Assembly (NCBI RefSeq): GCF_025639885.1
Contig: NZ_CP106737.1
Span: 124,001 to 188,000 of the forward strand
Source: Roseovarius pelagicus
Lineage (GTDB): Bacteria; Pseudomonadota; Alphaproteobacteria; Rhodobacterales; Rhodobacteraceae
Direction of reading: 5' to 3'
DNA length: 64,000 nucleotides
Position numbers and translations under genes: made by a program. The notes below the pieces were generated by a model that was not told the origin of the DNA, ran no database searches, and saw only the letters and a program-made list of their open reading frames with translations. This document shows positions 1-8,925 of this stretch, piece by piece; the stretch's first letter is position 1, and every line of letters begins with the position of its first letter.

Positions 1-1448
1 TGCGCCTTCCATTTTTTCTCGGCACGCCTTGCCATCGACAGGCAAGCTTTGGTCACGCCACCGCCCGATTTTTTCACTGTGATGGGGCGAACCTGAAGAA
101 TGTGGATTTGCGTGTCTGCATCAATGGCAAACTCGATATCCAGCGCATCATAGCTCAGCAGCCATTCAATCTCGCGGATGGCGCACAGCAGTTTTTTCAG
201 ATGTGGCGAGGGTATCGCGCCGTCCTTGATATCGCGCCGTACAACATAGGTAACACTGTCGCTATCCTTGCCTGCGGTAATGGCGTCGGTTTCAGTACTT
301 TCCGCGTAATTAATGACATAATAGGGCGCGCCGAAATCAAGCGTGCGTGTAAAAGCGACCCCGCTCATCACGACATCCGGCACCATCGGCTGAACCAGAA
401 CCTGATCGTCGATCTGCTTGTTCTCATAGGAATCGCAGACTTCGTCGATCGGGCCATGCAGATCGCTCTGCGGATCAATATTCAGCAGACTGGTATAGGC
501 GCCCGCATTGGAGTGCAGAAATGAATCCTCGCTTTTCGCACTAGAGCGCACGATGATCTGTTGCGCCTCAAAGGCCGCGCGGATGCGGTCAATAATCTGG
601 TCGGGCTCACGTTCCCATGCGGCGACGTCAAATGAGATTTGGGGTTGAATGACGGATTGCTTAACCACTGTGCTGAGCCGCGCCAGAGATTCGGCCTTGG
701 TTCCCAACACAAAGCGCGCAATATCATGTGATTCCTTCAACTCTGCCCAGTCACCGCCTACGTCGCAGCCGCGCACGCTGTGGCCATGAATGCGGAACCA
801 TTCGACCAGCCGCGCCAGACTGAGCGTTGATAACATCTCTTTTTGGTTGTCGGTCAGGGCTGCGAGCTGTCGCAAGGCCTCGCCCGAGAACCGCACCAAG
901 CCGATGAATTCGCCCGATGCCCAATCGGTTGGCAGGTCGTCCCCTAGGCTTGCGAGGGTGTCACCACGCGCAACGACCTTCTCGCAACGCTCCAGATCCT
1001 CGTCCTGACGGTCGGTGTACCGGGTCCGGAACTGGCTGTCCCATGCGACCGTCAAATCGCTATCGCTCGCCCGTAACTGCCGAAGGATCTTGTCCCGGAA
1101 CAAGATATCGCCGTAGCAAACCAGCAACTCGGTAAGCCCATCCAGATCAACGCAAAACAGCGATCCTGCGCTGCCGGTTTCACGCCAGCTTCGGTTCTCG
1201 ACCACATTGATTTCGCTGAACTGCGTACGTGTCTCTTCTGTCTGATAGCCAGAGACGATCGTGATAGATTCCGTTTTCAGACCGGACGTGGTGATGATCC
1301 AGTCCAATGTCCGTTTCCCATGCATGGGCAATGCACGCGATAGTGCCGCCTCGGCATCTGCGCTACTCTGATGGGGCGTTCCGGCGTTCAGAATGATCAA
1401 TCGCGACGTTTGGCTGCCGTCGGTAAATTCAGAGGAAGAATGCGTCAT
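1..1448 (-). CDS. Nucleotidyltransferase / PEP-synthase-type ATP-grasp fusion protein (C-terminus outside window)
   Basis: I translated this open frame from the ATG at 1448 leftwards; about 482 codons are in the window and no stop is reached. The first ~120 residues look like a sugar-phosphate nucleotidyltransferase (LIILNAG near the start, then a DWIITTSG..ITIVSGYQ strand-turn pattern, and CYGDILFR as the acidic metal site). From about residue 300 it matches the ATP-grasp domain of PEP synthase/pyruvate phosphate dikinase (IIVRSSAKSEDS, then VLVQPMV and HILQVRPIT). The canonical AAG of the nucleotidyltransferase loop is NAG here. It lies just downstream of a glycerophosphotransferase gene on the same strand, so I infer a role in making or attaching a phosphorylated substituent of the polysaccharide. 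The reaction cannot be deduced from the sequence. Confidence 0.75.
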   Translation of the reverse strand, partial: MTHSSSEFTDGSQTSRLIILNAGTPHQSSADAEAALSRALPMHGKRTLDWIITTSGLKTESITIVSGYQTEETRTQFSEINVVENRSWRETGSAGSLFCVDLDGLTELLVCYGDILFRDKILRQLRASDSDLTVAWDSQFRTRYTDRQDEDLERCEKVVARGDTLASLGDDLPTDWASGEFIGLVRFSGEALRQLAALTDNQKEMLSTLSLARLVEWFRIHGHSVRGCDVGGDWAELKESHDIARFVLGTKAESLARLSTVVKQSVIQPQISFDVAAWEREPDQIIDRIRAAFEAQQIIVRSSAKSEDSFLHSNAGAYTSLLNIDPQSDLHGPIDEVCDSYENKQIDDQVLVQPMVPDVVMSGVAFTRTLDFGAPYYVINYAESTETDAITAGKDSDSVTYVVRRDIKDGAIPSPHLKKLLCAIREIEWLLSYDALDIEFAIDADTQIHILQVRPITVKKSGGGVTKACLSMARRAEKKWKA

Positions 1449-1485
1449 GTAAGTGTTTCTTTTGCTATCTTGCGGGTTGCGCGTG

Positions 1486-2817
1486 TCAGGATGCCAGAAG
1501 TGCGGCCCAGTAATCGGAGTCTGTACCGTCTCCCAACAGAACCCGACGGGCATAGTCACGCTCTTGCTGCATTATCGGGTCCTGCTTTGACAAGCCCTCC
1601 AGGAATGCGCGCAGGTCGTCGACGGTATTGAGCTTCGCTCCGGGGTAGAATGGGCTATCCGGGTAACAGAACCGGCCCTCCGCTTTCCATGTGTCGTAGC
1701 TGACAAAACCGATGTGTCCTTCGAAGGGCAGAAAGTCAACGTAGATTGACGAAATGTCGGTGAGCAAACCATCAAATGACGGGAACAGATCAACTGATGA
1801 AAGTCCGTCAGGCGTGCCGACGGCGAAGATCCGTTTGGGTCCCTGATTTCCCACCGTAGTATCCGCATCGTCCAATGGGAGGGTCGACTGGTGGGACTTG
1901 ATCCACAGGCTGGTGTCGGCCTCGGCCAGAAGGGTGTTCAGGTCGAGCAGGGTCATGTTCATCTGCTTCAGCAGATAAACCAGATCCGAGGCTTCCTTGT
2001 TCTTGGTCAAGGCGACCATGATGCGGAACCGGGCAGTATCTTCGGCCAGCATTTCCCGAAAATGGGGCGTCAACAGAGGTTGGGTATTTTCCGATTTCAG
2101 CGCCGCCGCGCGCATGAACCGCGGCAGGCCCCGCGGACGCATCAGACTGGGCGAACGAATGCCCGTGTTAAGGCATGTGCGATAATTATCGGCACCCGAC
2201 TGCGACACATACGTGATGCGCTTAGCCGCCCGGCCAACCAGCCACACCTTCAGCCCTGTGCCGACGATTTTGTCTGACGACAAAAGACTTCCGTTGGTCT
2301 TGGTGACGATCCCGTCAGGTACCAGAACAGGCTTTGGCCGCTTGCCTGACCAAACGCCCAGACGGTTGGCAAAGATGAATGTCTCGAAAACATTTTCGAA
2401 CGCTATATGCACATTGGCCTGAAAGACGCGACACAGAGACTTAAAACTATCCTGCTCTACGATATCCATGATTTTAAACCCGCCGGTTGTGATCAGGCTT
2501 TGATTGATCTCGTCAAATGCCGCGCGGTTGCGCACGCTAAGGACCAGTTGACGGTCTGGATCGGCGCAAACCATCTGGATCAGTTGCAGTGAGCAAGGAC
2601 CGATATGCGCGTCGCGCGTTGCAATCATGACAAAGGGATCACCTGCGGGCCGCAAGCGGGCGACCAGAAACGCAACTGGCGCCAGCAGCAGCACGCGCAG
2701 GAACTTGCTTAGGATCACGATGTCTCGAATAACATAAAAGATAGTCCGTATGTTGAAAGTCGCGAAAACCTTCGGATACGCTTGCTCAAGCTTCAACAGG
2801 CGTTTTTTGAGGCTCAT
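1486..2817 (-). CDS. CDP-glycerol glycerophosphotransferase-family protein (TagB/TagF-like)
   Basis: 443 residues. The C-terminal third carries the family signature: LLTDISSIYVDFL, followed by a short strand, an acidic turn and the FYPGAKL segment. Family members (Pfam Glyphos_transf) transfer glycerol-phosphate or ribitol-phosphate from a CDP-activated donor to a growing polymer at the cytoplasmic face of the membrane. A basic, hydrophobic N-terminal stretch (residues 25-55, including LRVLLLAPVAFLVARL) could anchor it to the membrane. It is the first gene of a leftward pair with the nucleotidyltransferase/PPDK fusion 37 bases downstream. The acceptor is unknown; the surrounding genes point to a capsule or exopolysaccharide. 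Confidence 0.8.
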   Translation of the reverse strand: MSLKKRLLKLEQAYPKVFATFNIRTIFYVIRDIVILSKFLRVLLLAPVAFLVARLRPAGDPFVMIATRDAHIGPCSLQLIQMVCADPDRQLVLSVRNRAAFDEINQSLITTGGFKIMDIVEQDSFKSLCRVFQANVHIAFENVFETFIFANRLGVWSGKRPKPVLVPDGIVTKTNGSLLSSDKIVGTGLKVWLVGRAAKRITYVSQSGADNYRTCLNTGIRSPSLMRPRGLPRFMRAAALKSENTQPLLTPHFREMLAEDTARFRIMVALTKNKEASDLVYLLKQMNMTLLDLNTLLAEADTSLWIKSHQSTLPLDDADTTVGNQGPKRIFAVGTPDGLSSVDLFPSFDGLLTDISSIYVDFLPFEGHIGFVSYDTWKAEGRFCYPDSPFYPGAKLNTVDDLRAFLEGLSKQDPIMQQERDYARRVLLGDGTDSDYWAALLAS

Positions 2818-2906
2818 CTGTGTAAAATCTCTCTGTTACAAATGTAGTTTGAACGGCTTGATATCGCCCTGTATCAATCAACCCTGATGCCCTACAGTAT
2901 TTGAAC

Positions 2907-3074
2907 ATGCTGATCAACGGGCGCACTTCAGTGCTGCCCCAATCCTCCGCCCAGCAATGCCCCTATTGTCATGGCATTTTGTGCCGCGCCACAAACGCAT
3001 CCCGGAATTGTTTCGCGTGCGAAACAAATGCACCTTCAGCGCGGCGCTCAGGCGGGTCGCGACCGCACCGGTAA
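2907..3074 (+). CDS. Possible 55-residue cysteine-rich (zinc-ribbon-like) peptide
   Basis: ATG at 2907 to TAA at 3074. The translation contains CPYCHGILC and then CFACE, a CxxC...CxxC arrangement typical of small zinc ribbons. Just after its stop another plus-strand frame (ending at 3252) continues with CTRDCAGCG and a basic tail, so the two could be pieces of one frameshifted ~110-residue protein. No ribosome site is convincing and no homologue is recognised. It could equally be chance coding in a GC-rich spacer. Confidence 0.25.
   Translation: MLINGRTSVLPQSSAQQCPYCHGILCRATNASRNCFACETNAPSARRSGGSRPHR
3008..3027. promoter_or_regulatory. 20-bp near-perfect palindrome (possible operator)
   Basis: Two 9-base arms TTGTTTCGC and GCGAAACAA are exact inverted repeats around a GT centre. 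There is no T-tract, so a terminator is unlikely. It lies inside the doubtful Cys-rich ORF, which slightly favours reading this stretch as regulatory DNA rather than coding. Confidence 0.3.
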
Positions 3075-3264
3075 GGCCTCAGCCAGTCAGGTGTCGTCCT
3101 GCCTTGCAGATCATTGCACCCGCGACTGCGCAGGCTGCGGTGATAGCCTGATGGAGGGCTGGAAAATCGAGCGCCACACAAGGGGCAGGCGGATGATCAG
3201 TGTCTCGATGGCGTTGTTGGACTGGCTCTATCGGCGGCGCTTTTTGGGTTGATGCGGACTCGTA

Positions 3265-3438
3265 TCAAGCAGGAAACATGAGAACAGCCAGCAGTAGCAG
3301 GATCAGGATGGCTCCCAGCAGCAAGGCGGTCGACCGGTTGTAAAAAGGAGTGTCATCATGGCAGCGACCGCACTGGCCTGCGCCGAAACGCAATCGGTGC
3401 TGACAGGAACGGCATCGAAATGGTCGAAACTGTGGCAT
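3265..3438 (-). CDS. Small zinc-ribbon membrane protein, 57 residues
   Basis: ATG at 3438, TGA at 3265-3267. The protein begins with a basic stretch, then CRSC and, 14 residues on, CGRC, a classic two-knuckle zinc ribbon. This is followed by a single strongly hydrophobic helix of about 20 residues (ALLLGAILILLLLAVLMF). The layout (cytoplasmic zinc ribbon plus one C-terminal membrane anchor) is coherent and unlikely by chance. It lies downstream of the DUF2793 gene on the same strand, inside the polysaccharide locus. The function is not recognised; such proteins are sometimes membrane-tethered adaptors. Confidence 0.55.
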   Translation of the reverse strand: MPQFRPFRCRSCQHRLRFGAGQCGRCHDDTPFYNRSTALLLGAILILLLLAVLMFPA

Positions 3439-3492
3439 TTAAATTCTCGTAACAGGTTCAAAATATTTAGATAGGCAAGCAGAAATTGAGCA

Positions 3493-3512
3493 AAGCCCGA
3501 AGAACAGGGCTT
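3493..3512 (-). terminator. Weak hairpin after the DUF2793 gene
   Basis: AAGCCC and GGGCTT pair across an 8-base loop about 100 bases downstream of the DUF2793 stop (leftward). On that strand it is followed by TTGCTC rather than a clean U-run, so it is at best a weak terminator. Confidence 0.25.
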
Positions 3513-3606
3513 GTGAAAAGGTAGGATACACCACCCAAAAATAATCGGATGGCTTGATATCATATGACTGGCGGAGGGTATGTCAACGCGGATGTGTTAT
3601 GTGCTT

Positions 3607-5364
3607 TTAAATGGGCTCGACCACAGATGAGGCGGGAGCCAGCGCCAGCGTGCCTGCGGCGAAATCACCCTGCGGCACCTTGATCGACTGGGCACCAGAT
3701 GCGGTCGCCTGTGTCAACGCTAGCGTTTCGGGCGTGACCGAGACCCCGGAAAACCACACACGATGCGCCGGACCGGTATCGGGATGGCTGGAAAATCCGC
3801 CTGAACGGTTGGTGTGGTTGGGCATCCAAAAGACCCGGGCCCGGGCCGTTCCGGGCGGGAAGTTCCCCAAGACATTGCCGCCCGACCGGTCGATGCCACC
3901 CATATAGCTTTCGGTGCGGTACCAACGGTCGGTTTCGGACAGGATAAGTCCGTTATAGAAGGCATATTTATAGGTGCTGCCACTGGAGGCGTTGGCGATT
4001 TCCGCGCCTATGGGCCAGATGCCTGACGGGTCGTCCGGGTTCGCCAGGCTGACGGGCAGGGGTTTGTTGAGTGTCACGGTATGGGTGGTTTTGTCGACAT
4101 CGCCTATGTCGAACATATCCATTTCCACCAGTCGACTGTAACGGTCATAGGTAAAGCCCAAAGAGTTCCGGTACCCGAACATGATCAGACCCCGGTAATA
4201 AGAGGCCGTAAAGGTATCGTTCCAGCCCGATGTGTCGTTCAGGTGGATCACCGTATCACCTGGGGCCAGTGGTGCCGTCAGCGTGGTCAGGCTGTCGACG
4301 CCACCCTTGCGATAGCGCATGTGATGATGTGCCATGATGATCTCGTCGTCCAGATCGAGGCAGATCAGGCCCATATACTGGCTGTGCCGCTCACCATTGG
4401 CATATGCGGACCAATCCCCTGGTAACCGCTCTTGACGCAGATAGGATTCCAGTCGGTAGACGCGGTTCGGATCGATGGGAAGCGGCTCCAGCATCTGCAC
4501 CCGGTTGTTGTAATACCCGGCAAACGAAAAGCTGGCGGGCAGGTTCGGCGCGGTCGTCGCATCATAGCTGAATTCTGGCGGGTAGTTGTAAGTGTTGCCC
4601 AGCAGGCCGGTGCCATTAGTTACCAGATCGGTGCCGCGTGCGGCGGCATAATCCGTCGTCAGGACCGGCCCGGTACCGAACCCTTCGGGCGCAAGGCCAT
4701 CCGCGCCCTGCGGAAAGCGAACCCGCCCCGTGGCAGCATCGGCAATCAGGGCCCTGTGAAAGGTGGTGCCGTCGGGGCTGACCTTGACCTCAAAATTGTC
4801 TGATCCAGCGATGCCCATCTCTGCTCGACCCGACCAACCGGTCTGAAACAGCAGGCTGGCCGTGTCGGCCGTAGCGGCCTTGTTGATTTTCACTTGATGA
4901 CCGGCCCCAGCATGGGTCAGCAATGTCGCCGTGCCTGCGACGGCCAGCCGATTGATGGAATCGGCTGTGGTTTGCACGCCGAGCTGCGGCAGGTTTTGAT
5001 AGTCGGGCGTGTTGGTCAGGTTCTGCCAGTCGCTACCGTCAAAGACTTGATGGCGGGCGATATCCTTGATCCATGCGGTCCAGCCGGGCTGCGGCGCGTA
5101 AAAGATCCATGTCGTGTCTTCAAATACCGCCAGAATGCTTGCGGGTTGCCCGGCCCAAGCACCTGATGCGCCGGTGGGTAGGATAAAACGCGTGCCTGAG
5201 TTCGGAGCGGAGGGCGGTGTGGCTATACTCATCGAAGTGGCGGACAGGTGTACGAGGGCATCCAGCCGCCGCATTCCCTCGTTATGGGTGATGTGTTTTT
5301 GGGCTTGGGCTGGTTGGATATAGGGCAGCGCAAGGTGTGTGGAGAAGTCGGAAAAGCCGGGCAT
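3607..5364 (-). CDS. DUF2793 domain-containing protein with large C-terminal extension
   Basis: 585 residues. The N-terminus has the hallmark of DUF2793 proteins (LPYIQPAQAQKHIT, then NEGMRRLDALVHL), a family common in Rhodobacteraceae and often linked to phage or gene-transfer-agent tail-like structures. Residues about 90-130 (AWIKDIARHQVFDGSDW) continue the family pattern. The C-terminal ~350 residues are rich in aromatic, Gly, Asn and Thr residues and resemble a beta-structured carbohydrate-binding or fibre-like module. No signal peptide is evident. It sits 146 bases downstream of the tyrosine-kinase gene in the polysaccharide locus, so a role in recognising or decorating the polymer is plausible but unproven. 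Confidence 0.65.
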   Translation of the reverse strand: MPGFSDFSTHLALPYIQPAQAQKHITHNEGMRRLDALVHLSATSMSIATPPSAPNSGTRFILPTGASGAWAGQPASILAVFEDTTWIFYAPQPGWTAWIKDIARHQVFDGSDWQNLTNTPDYQNLPQLGVQTTADSINRLAVAGTATLLTHAGAGHQVKINKAATADTASLLFQTGWSGRAEMGIAGSDNFEVKVSPDGTTFHRALIADAATGRVRFPQGADGLAPEGFGTGPVLTTDYAAARGTDLVTNGTGLLGNTYNYPPEFSYDATTAPNLPASFSFAGYYNNRVQMLEPLPIDPNRVYRLESYLRQERLPGDWSAYANGERHSQYMGLICLDLDDEIIMAHHHMRYRKGGVDSLTTLTAPLAPGDTVIHLNDTSGWNDTFTASYYRGLIMFGYRNSLGFTYDRYSRLVEMDMFDIGDVDKTTHTVTLNKPLPVSLANPDDPSGIWPIGAEIANASSGSTYKYAFYNGLILSETDRWYRTESYMGGIDRSGGNVLGNFPPGTARARVFWMPNHTNRSGGFSSHPDTGPAHRVWFSGVSVTPETLALTQATASGAQSIKVPQGDFAAGTLALAPASSVVEPI

Positions 5365-5510
5365 GAAAAGACCCCCTGATCAGGCGTGGAATAACACATC
5401 TGATCATTCTCTCAATAACTGAGAAAATCCCTACTTCTGCGCACGTTGGTCTGTTTGTCGGCAGGGCAGCATTCCGCCTTCAGGGCTGCCCGGCTTGAGC
5501 CTGAAACGCC

Positions 5511-7637
5511 TTAGCTGTCATAATAGGAGCTGTAGGCGCCATAGCTGTCACCATAGCCATAGCGTTTCATACCGCTCGCGCTGATTTGGGCCAAAACCAG
5601 CCCGGCCACGCGGACATTCACGCTCTCAAAAGCTCTGAGCCCTTCGAGCACCTGACGCTGTGACGTGCTGTCCCATTTTACGGTGTAGATGATGGCATCC
5701 ACACATTGCCCGATGACGCGCGCATCCGGCACCGCCAGAACAGGCGGCGTGTCAATTATGATGTAGTCATATTTCTCGCGCATATTGTCCAGGAAGGATC
5801 GGAAACGCTCTGTGGAGAATACATCCGCCGGATTGGTCGTGGTCTTTTCGGCGATCAGCAGATCAGCTTGTAATGCCGGTTCGCGGATGACCGCATTGGA
5901 GAATTCCACATCGCCCGACAGGACGGATATCAGCCCCTTGCGGTCCTTGATATCGAAATACTCGGCAAAGATGCGACGACGCATGTCGCCCTCAATCAGC
6001 AACACCTTCTTGTCCATTCTGGCCAAGTTTTGGGTGAGTGCTATGGATTGGGTTGTCTTGCCTTCGCCCGGGATTGACGAGGTGGACATGATGATTTTTG
6101 GTGGTTGGTCGAGATTCGACAACAACACTGACGTCCGCAGATTGCGGATCGCCTCGGCGGCGGCTGAGGTGGGCTTATCCGAGAGATACTTTAGGACGTT
6201 CTTGCGTTTGCGGGCGGGAATGGCAGGGATTTGGCCTAGGACTGAATAGCCGGTCTTTGCTTCCAGATCTTCGGCCACGCGGTATGTGTTCTGTGCAAAC
6301 TCGCGGATCAGCACGATGGCAGCCCCGATTAAGAGACCCAGCACCATCGACAGGGCCAGAATGAGAGGCTTGCGCGGCGATGAAGGGCGCAAAGGGACAA
6401 CAGCTTGCGACAGAACACGGCTGTCGGCCTGTTGAATGCCCTGCTGGATGCTGGTCTCTTTCAGCCGGTTGAGAAAGTATTCGTAGATCAGACGGCTGGC
6501 CTCTGCTTCGCGCTCGAGCTGTTGCAACCTTACCAGATCTGCAGATTGCCGTTCGATCTGTGCATCTTGCGTTTTGATCGAGGATTCCAATGCTGTGATC
6601 TGGCTGTCGGCACGGGTAACGTCCAGTTGTGCACGCTCCAGCACCTGACTGAAGCGTGTGTCGAAGGCTTTGCGGTTGCCGTCTTCCATCACTCGCAGGA
6701 TGCGGGTGAGCGTGGTATCGTTCGCGACTTCTGCTATCTCTTCGGGCGTGCCGGTCGCCTGAACCGCTTCCAGTTCCGCCATCCGGGCCGTGGCTGTGGC
6801 TTTGGATTGCTGCGCTTCACGCAGCCGGTCGCGAGTCTCTTTCAGCTGTCGGTTCAACCCGACTAATGCTTCAGGGCTTATCAGCGCTGTACCAGAGTTG
6901 AATTCCTTGACTTTGGCGACGGCGGTTTCCAATTCGACCTGCAGCTGGCCCACGCGTTCGCTAAGCCATTCTGTTGCCTGCTCGGTGGCGGCAAATTTCA
7001 CCTCAATCTGTTCCAAGATGTAAAGTGAGGCCAATGTGTTGGCGATGGCTGCAGATTTTTCACGGTCTTTGGTGGCCGCTGTAATCTCGAAAACATAGCT
7101 TTGCCGAAGATTTATAATCGAGATCGTATTGATTACGCTGTCGATCACGGCATCCAGACTTTCACGCTCGTGAGGCTGGCGGACGGCGGTGGGCTCGCCG
7201 CTTATCATCTCGCGTACTTGGTTGATGATCCGGCCCGGAGAGAATACCCGGGGAGGTCGCAGTGCGGGGTTAAATTCCGGATCTTCCATCAAATTGAGTT
7301 TATTGACCAATTTTTCGATCAACCCGCGTGAACGAATCACCTCGACTTCAGTGTTGATCGTGGCCTGATCGCCGGACAGGCCGGTCATCACACTTTCCAG
7401 GTCGACCACTTGTTCCTGGCGACTTTCCAGCATGACCACGGCACTGGAGGTATAGACTGGCACGGCTTTGAAAAAAGCGTAGTACCCGCCCAAAACGATG
7501 GCAATAAAGACACAAAGTGCAATCCAGAATTTCCCGCGCCATAGCGTGCGTATAAGTTCTGTCAGATCAATCTCGGCGCTATCCTGCGGGGCAGTGATCT
7601 GGTGTGCCGGGGCTGACAACGTGCTATCTTTCATCAT
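5511..7637 (-). CDS. Polysaccharide co-polymerase / BY-type tyrosine autokinase (Wzc/ExoP-like)
   Basis: About 708 residues from the ATG at 7637; the open frame extends 26 codons further upstream but homology begins after this Met. A Wzz-type chain-length domain opens with a membrane helix near residues 37-57 and is followed by a long periplasmic coiled coil (~200-400) and a second helix near 425-445. The cytoplasmic kinase domain has Walker A (SSIPGEGKTT, ~520-529), Walker A' (LLIEGDMRRR) and Walker B (YIIIDTPPV). The C-terminus is a tyrosine cluster (YGYGDSYGAYSSYYDS), the expected autophosphorylation tail. Such proteins set chain length and couple Wzy polymerisation to export. The partner export lipoprotein is at 24985-26340. 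Confidence 0.9.
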   Translation of the reverse strand: MMKDSTLSAPAHQITAPQDSAEIDLTELIRTLWRGKFWIALCVFIAIVLGGYYAFFKAVPVYTSSAVVMLESRQEQVVDLESVMTGLSGDQATINTEVEVIRSRGLIEKLVNKLNLMEDPEFNPALRPPRVFSPGRIINQVREMISGEPTAVRQPHERESLDAVIDSVINTISIINLRQSYVFEITAATKDREKSAAIANTLASLYILEQIEVKFAATEQATEWLSERVGQLQVELETAVAKVKEFNSGTALISPEALVGLNRQLKETRDRLREAQQSKATATARMAELEAVQATGTPEEIAEVANDTTLTRILRVMEDGNRKAFDTRFSQVLERAQLDVTRADSQITALESSIKTQDAQIERQSADLVRLQQLEREAEASRLIYEYFLNRLKETSIQQGIQQADSRVLSQAVVPLRPSSPRKPLILALSMVLGLLIGAAIVLIREFAQNTYRVAEDLEAKTGYSVLGQIPAIPARKRKNVLKYLSDKPTSAAAEAIRNLRTSVLLSNLDQPPKIIMSTSSIPGEGKTTQSIALTQNLARMDKKVLLIEGDMRRRIFAEYFDIKDRKGLISVLSGDVEFSNAVIREPALQADLLIAEKTTTNPADVFSTERFRSFLDNMREKYDYIIIDTPPVLAVPDARVIGQCVDAIIYTVKWDSTSQRQVLEGLRAFESVNVRVAGLVLAQISASGMKRYGYGDSYGAYSSYYDS

Positions 7638-8127
7638 ACCATCCGCTGTTGTTCTGGATATTGCGTCGCTTTCACATAACCGTGGTCTGATGGCAATGAC
7701 ACATTTTTCTGGCAAGATGTTTCGCCATTCTGGCGGCGGACATCAACTCGTTCCCGCCCATAGGCATATCGAAACTTTGCAGAGGCGGCTAGAAGAGATA
7801 CTAACCGAGGTGTCTATTTTGCCAAATAGAAGAGATTCGGAGAGATGAATTTCCCCAACTTTCATGCGCTCTTGCCCAACTAAGCACGCTGTTTTTTCTG
7901 GCAGTCGATACCTTTTTTGATTCCCCTCAGTCTCTATATGGCGCTTTACCTTACTCTATGGCGCGCTCACTCTGCTGAGCCAGATTCACGATGTGTTGGC
8001 ACTTTTCCTGTTGATAATATGCCTCGGGGCGGGAACTTGCCGGTTCCTGTGATTTCTCTGGTAGCTTTTACCGAGGCTTAATTACTGACTCTATAGGATC
8101 ACGCTGCGCTTTCAGCCTTGGTCCCTC
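7638..8127. other. Divergent intergenic region, no gene recognised
   Basis: 490 bases between the leftward kinase gene and the rightward sugar transferase gene. It should hold both promoters. It is clearly AT-richer than its surroundings and contains a short direct repeat (CTCTATATGGCGC near 7932 and CTCTATGGCGC near 7955). I cannot assign -35/-10 boxes with confidence. Confidence 0.4.
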
Positions 8128-8781
8128 ATGCCGACATCATGCCAGCATACTGTCGATTGCCCGCCTCGAACTGTATGGTTCGACCCCAAGCGGTGTACGG
8201 ATATTTTGTTGCTGCTGGTGTTAGCGCCGCTGTTGCTGCCACTGGGGCTAGGGGTGGCGGGGGTTTTGGCCCTGCAAGGGGCGCCGGTTTTGCATGCGCA
8301 ATGGCGAGTCGGGCGGCACGGCCGGATGTTTCGTCTGTGGAAATTCCGCACGATGCACCCCGGAGCCGAGGCTGCCTTGCCTGTTTTTCTGGCCGAGAAT
8401 GGCCGAATGGCACATCTATGGCGCCGTCACCGCAAACTCCCTGACGATCCGCGTGTCACATCCTTGGGTCGACTCTTGCGTCGCTATAGCCTGGATGAAT
8501 TGCCGCAGCTCTGGAATGTCCTGATCGGCGAGATGAGCCTTGTTGGCCCTCGTCCTGTCCCATGGGACGAATTGTATGCGCATTATGGCACAGCAATGCC
8601 TGGTTACCTGTCCTGCCGTCCGGGTCTTTCGGGGTTGTGGCAAGTTTCGGGGCGCAACCGGTTGCCCTATGCGCAGCGGGTTGAACTTGACTGTTACTAT
8701 GTCCGCAATCACAGTCTGGGACTTGATCTTGTGATCATCTTGCGCACCGTCGGTAGTGTGCTGTGTGGGACCGGCTGCTGA
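8128..8781 (+). CDS. Initiating sugar-phosphate transferase (ExoY/WcaJ family)
   Basis: 217 residues. One N-terminal membrane helix ([17 protein letters not shown]) precedes the conserved bacterial sugar transferase core: LWKFRTM, then [24 protein letters not shown], and [13 protein letters not shown]. These enzymes transfer a hexose-1-phosphate from a nucleotide sugar to undecaprenyl phosphate and so start repeat-unit synthesis. It is a short, single-helix form rather than the long five-helix WbaP type. It is transcribed divergently from the kinase gene and ends at a bidirectional hairpin shared with the neuC-like gene. A second enzyme of this family is at 13418-14080. Confidence 0.9.
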   Translation: MPTSCQHTVDCPPRTVWFDPKRCTDILLLLVLAPLLLPLGLGVAGVLALQGAPVLHAQWRVGRHGRMFRLWKFRTMHPGAEAALPVFLAENGRMAHLWRRHRKLPDDPRVTSLGRLLRRYSLDELPQLWNVLIGEMSLVGPRPVPWDELYAHYGTAMPGYLSCRPGLSGLWQVSGRNRLPYAQRVELDCYYVRNHSLGLDLVIILRTVGSVLCGTGC

Positions 8782-8900
8782 GATTTCCGCCACTTGATTT
8801 TGGTTAAAGGAACCCTCGATACCAAAGATCAGCTATGGGTTCTGACGGCCTTCTGAATACCGAAAAACATCCGATTACCCCCACCACTGAAAACAGCCCA

Positions 8901-8925
8901 AATGCCTCAGTAGGCATTGGTTTTT
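8901..8925. terminator. Bidirectional hairpin between convergent genes
   Basis: AATGCCT and AGGCATT pair across a CAGT loop, followed on the plus strand by GGTTTTT. The stem overlaps the last codons and stop of the leftward neuC-like gene and lies 120 bases past the rightward transferase gene, so it probably ends both transcripts. Confidence 0.6.

Noticed and set aside
7978..8010. TTGGCACTTTTCCTGTTGA as a possible sigma-54 promoter
   Set aside because: The -12 element lacks the invariant GC at the right spacing, so the match is not good enough to report.
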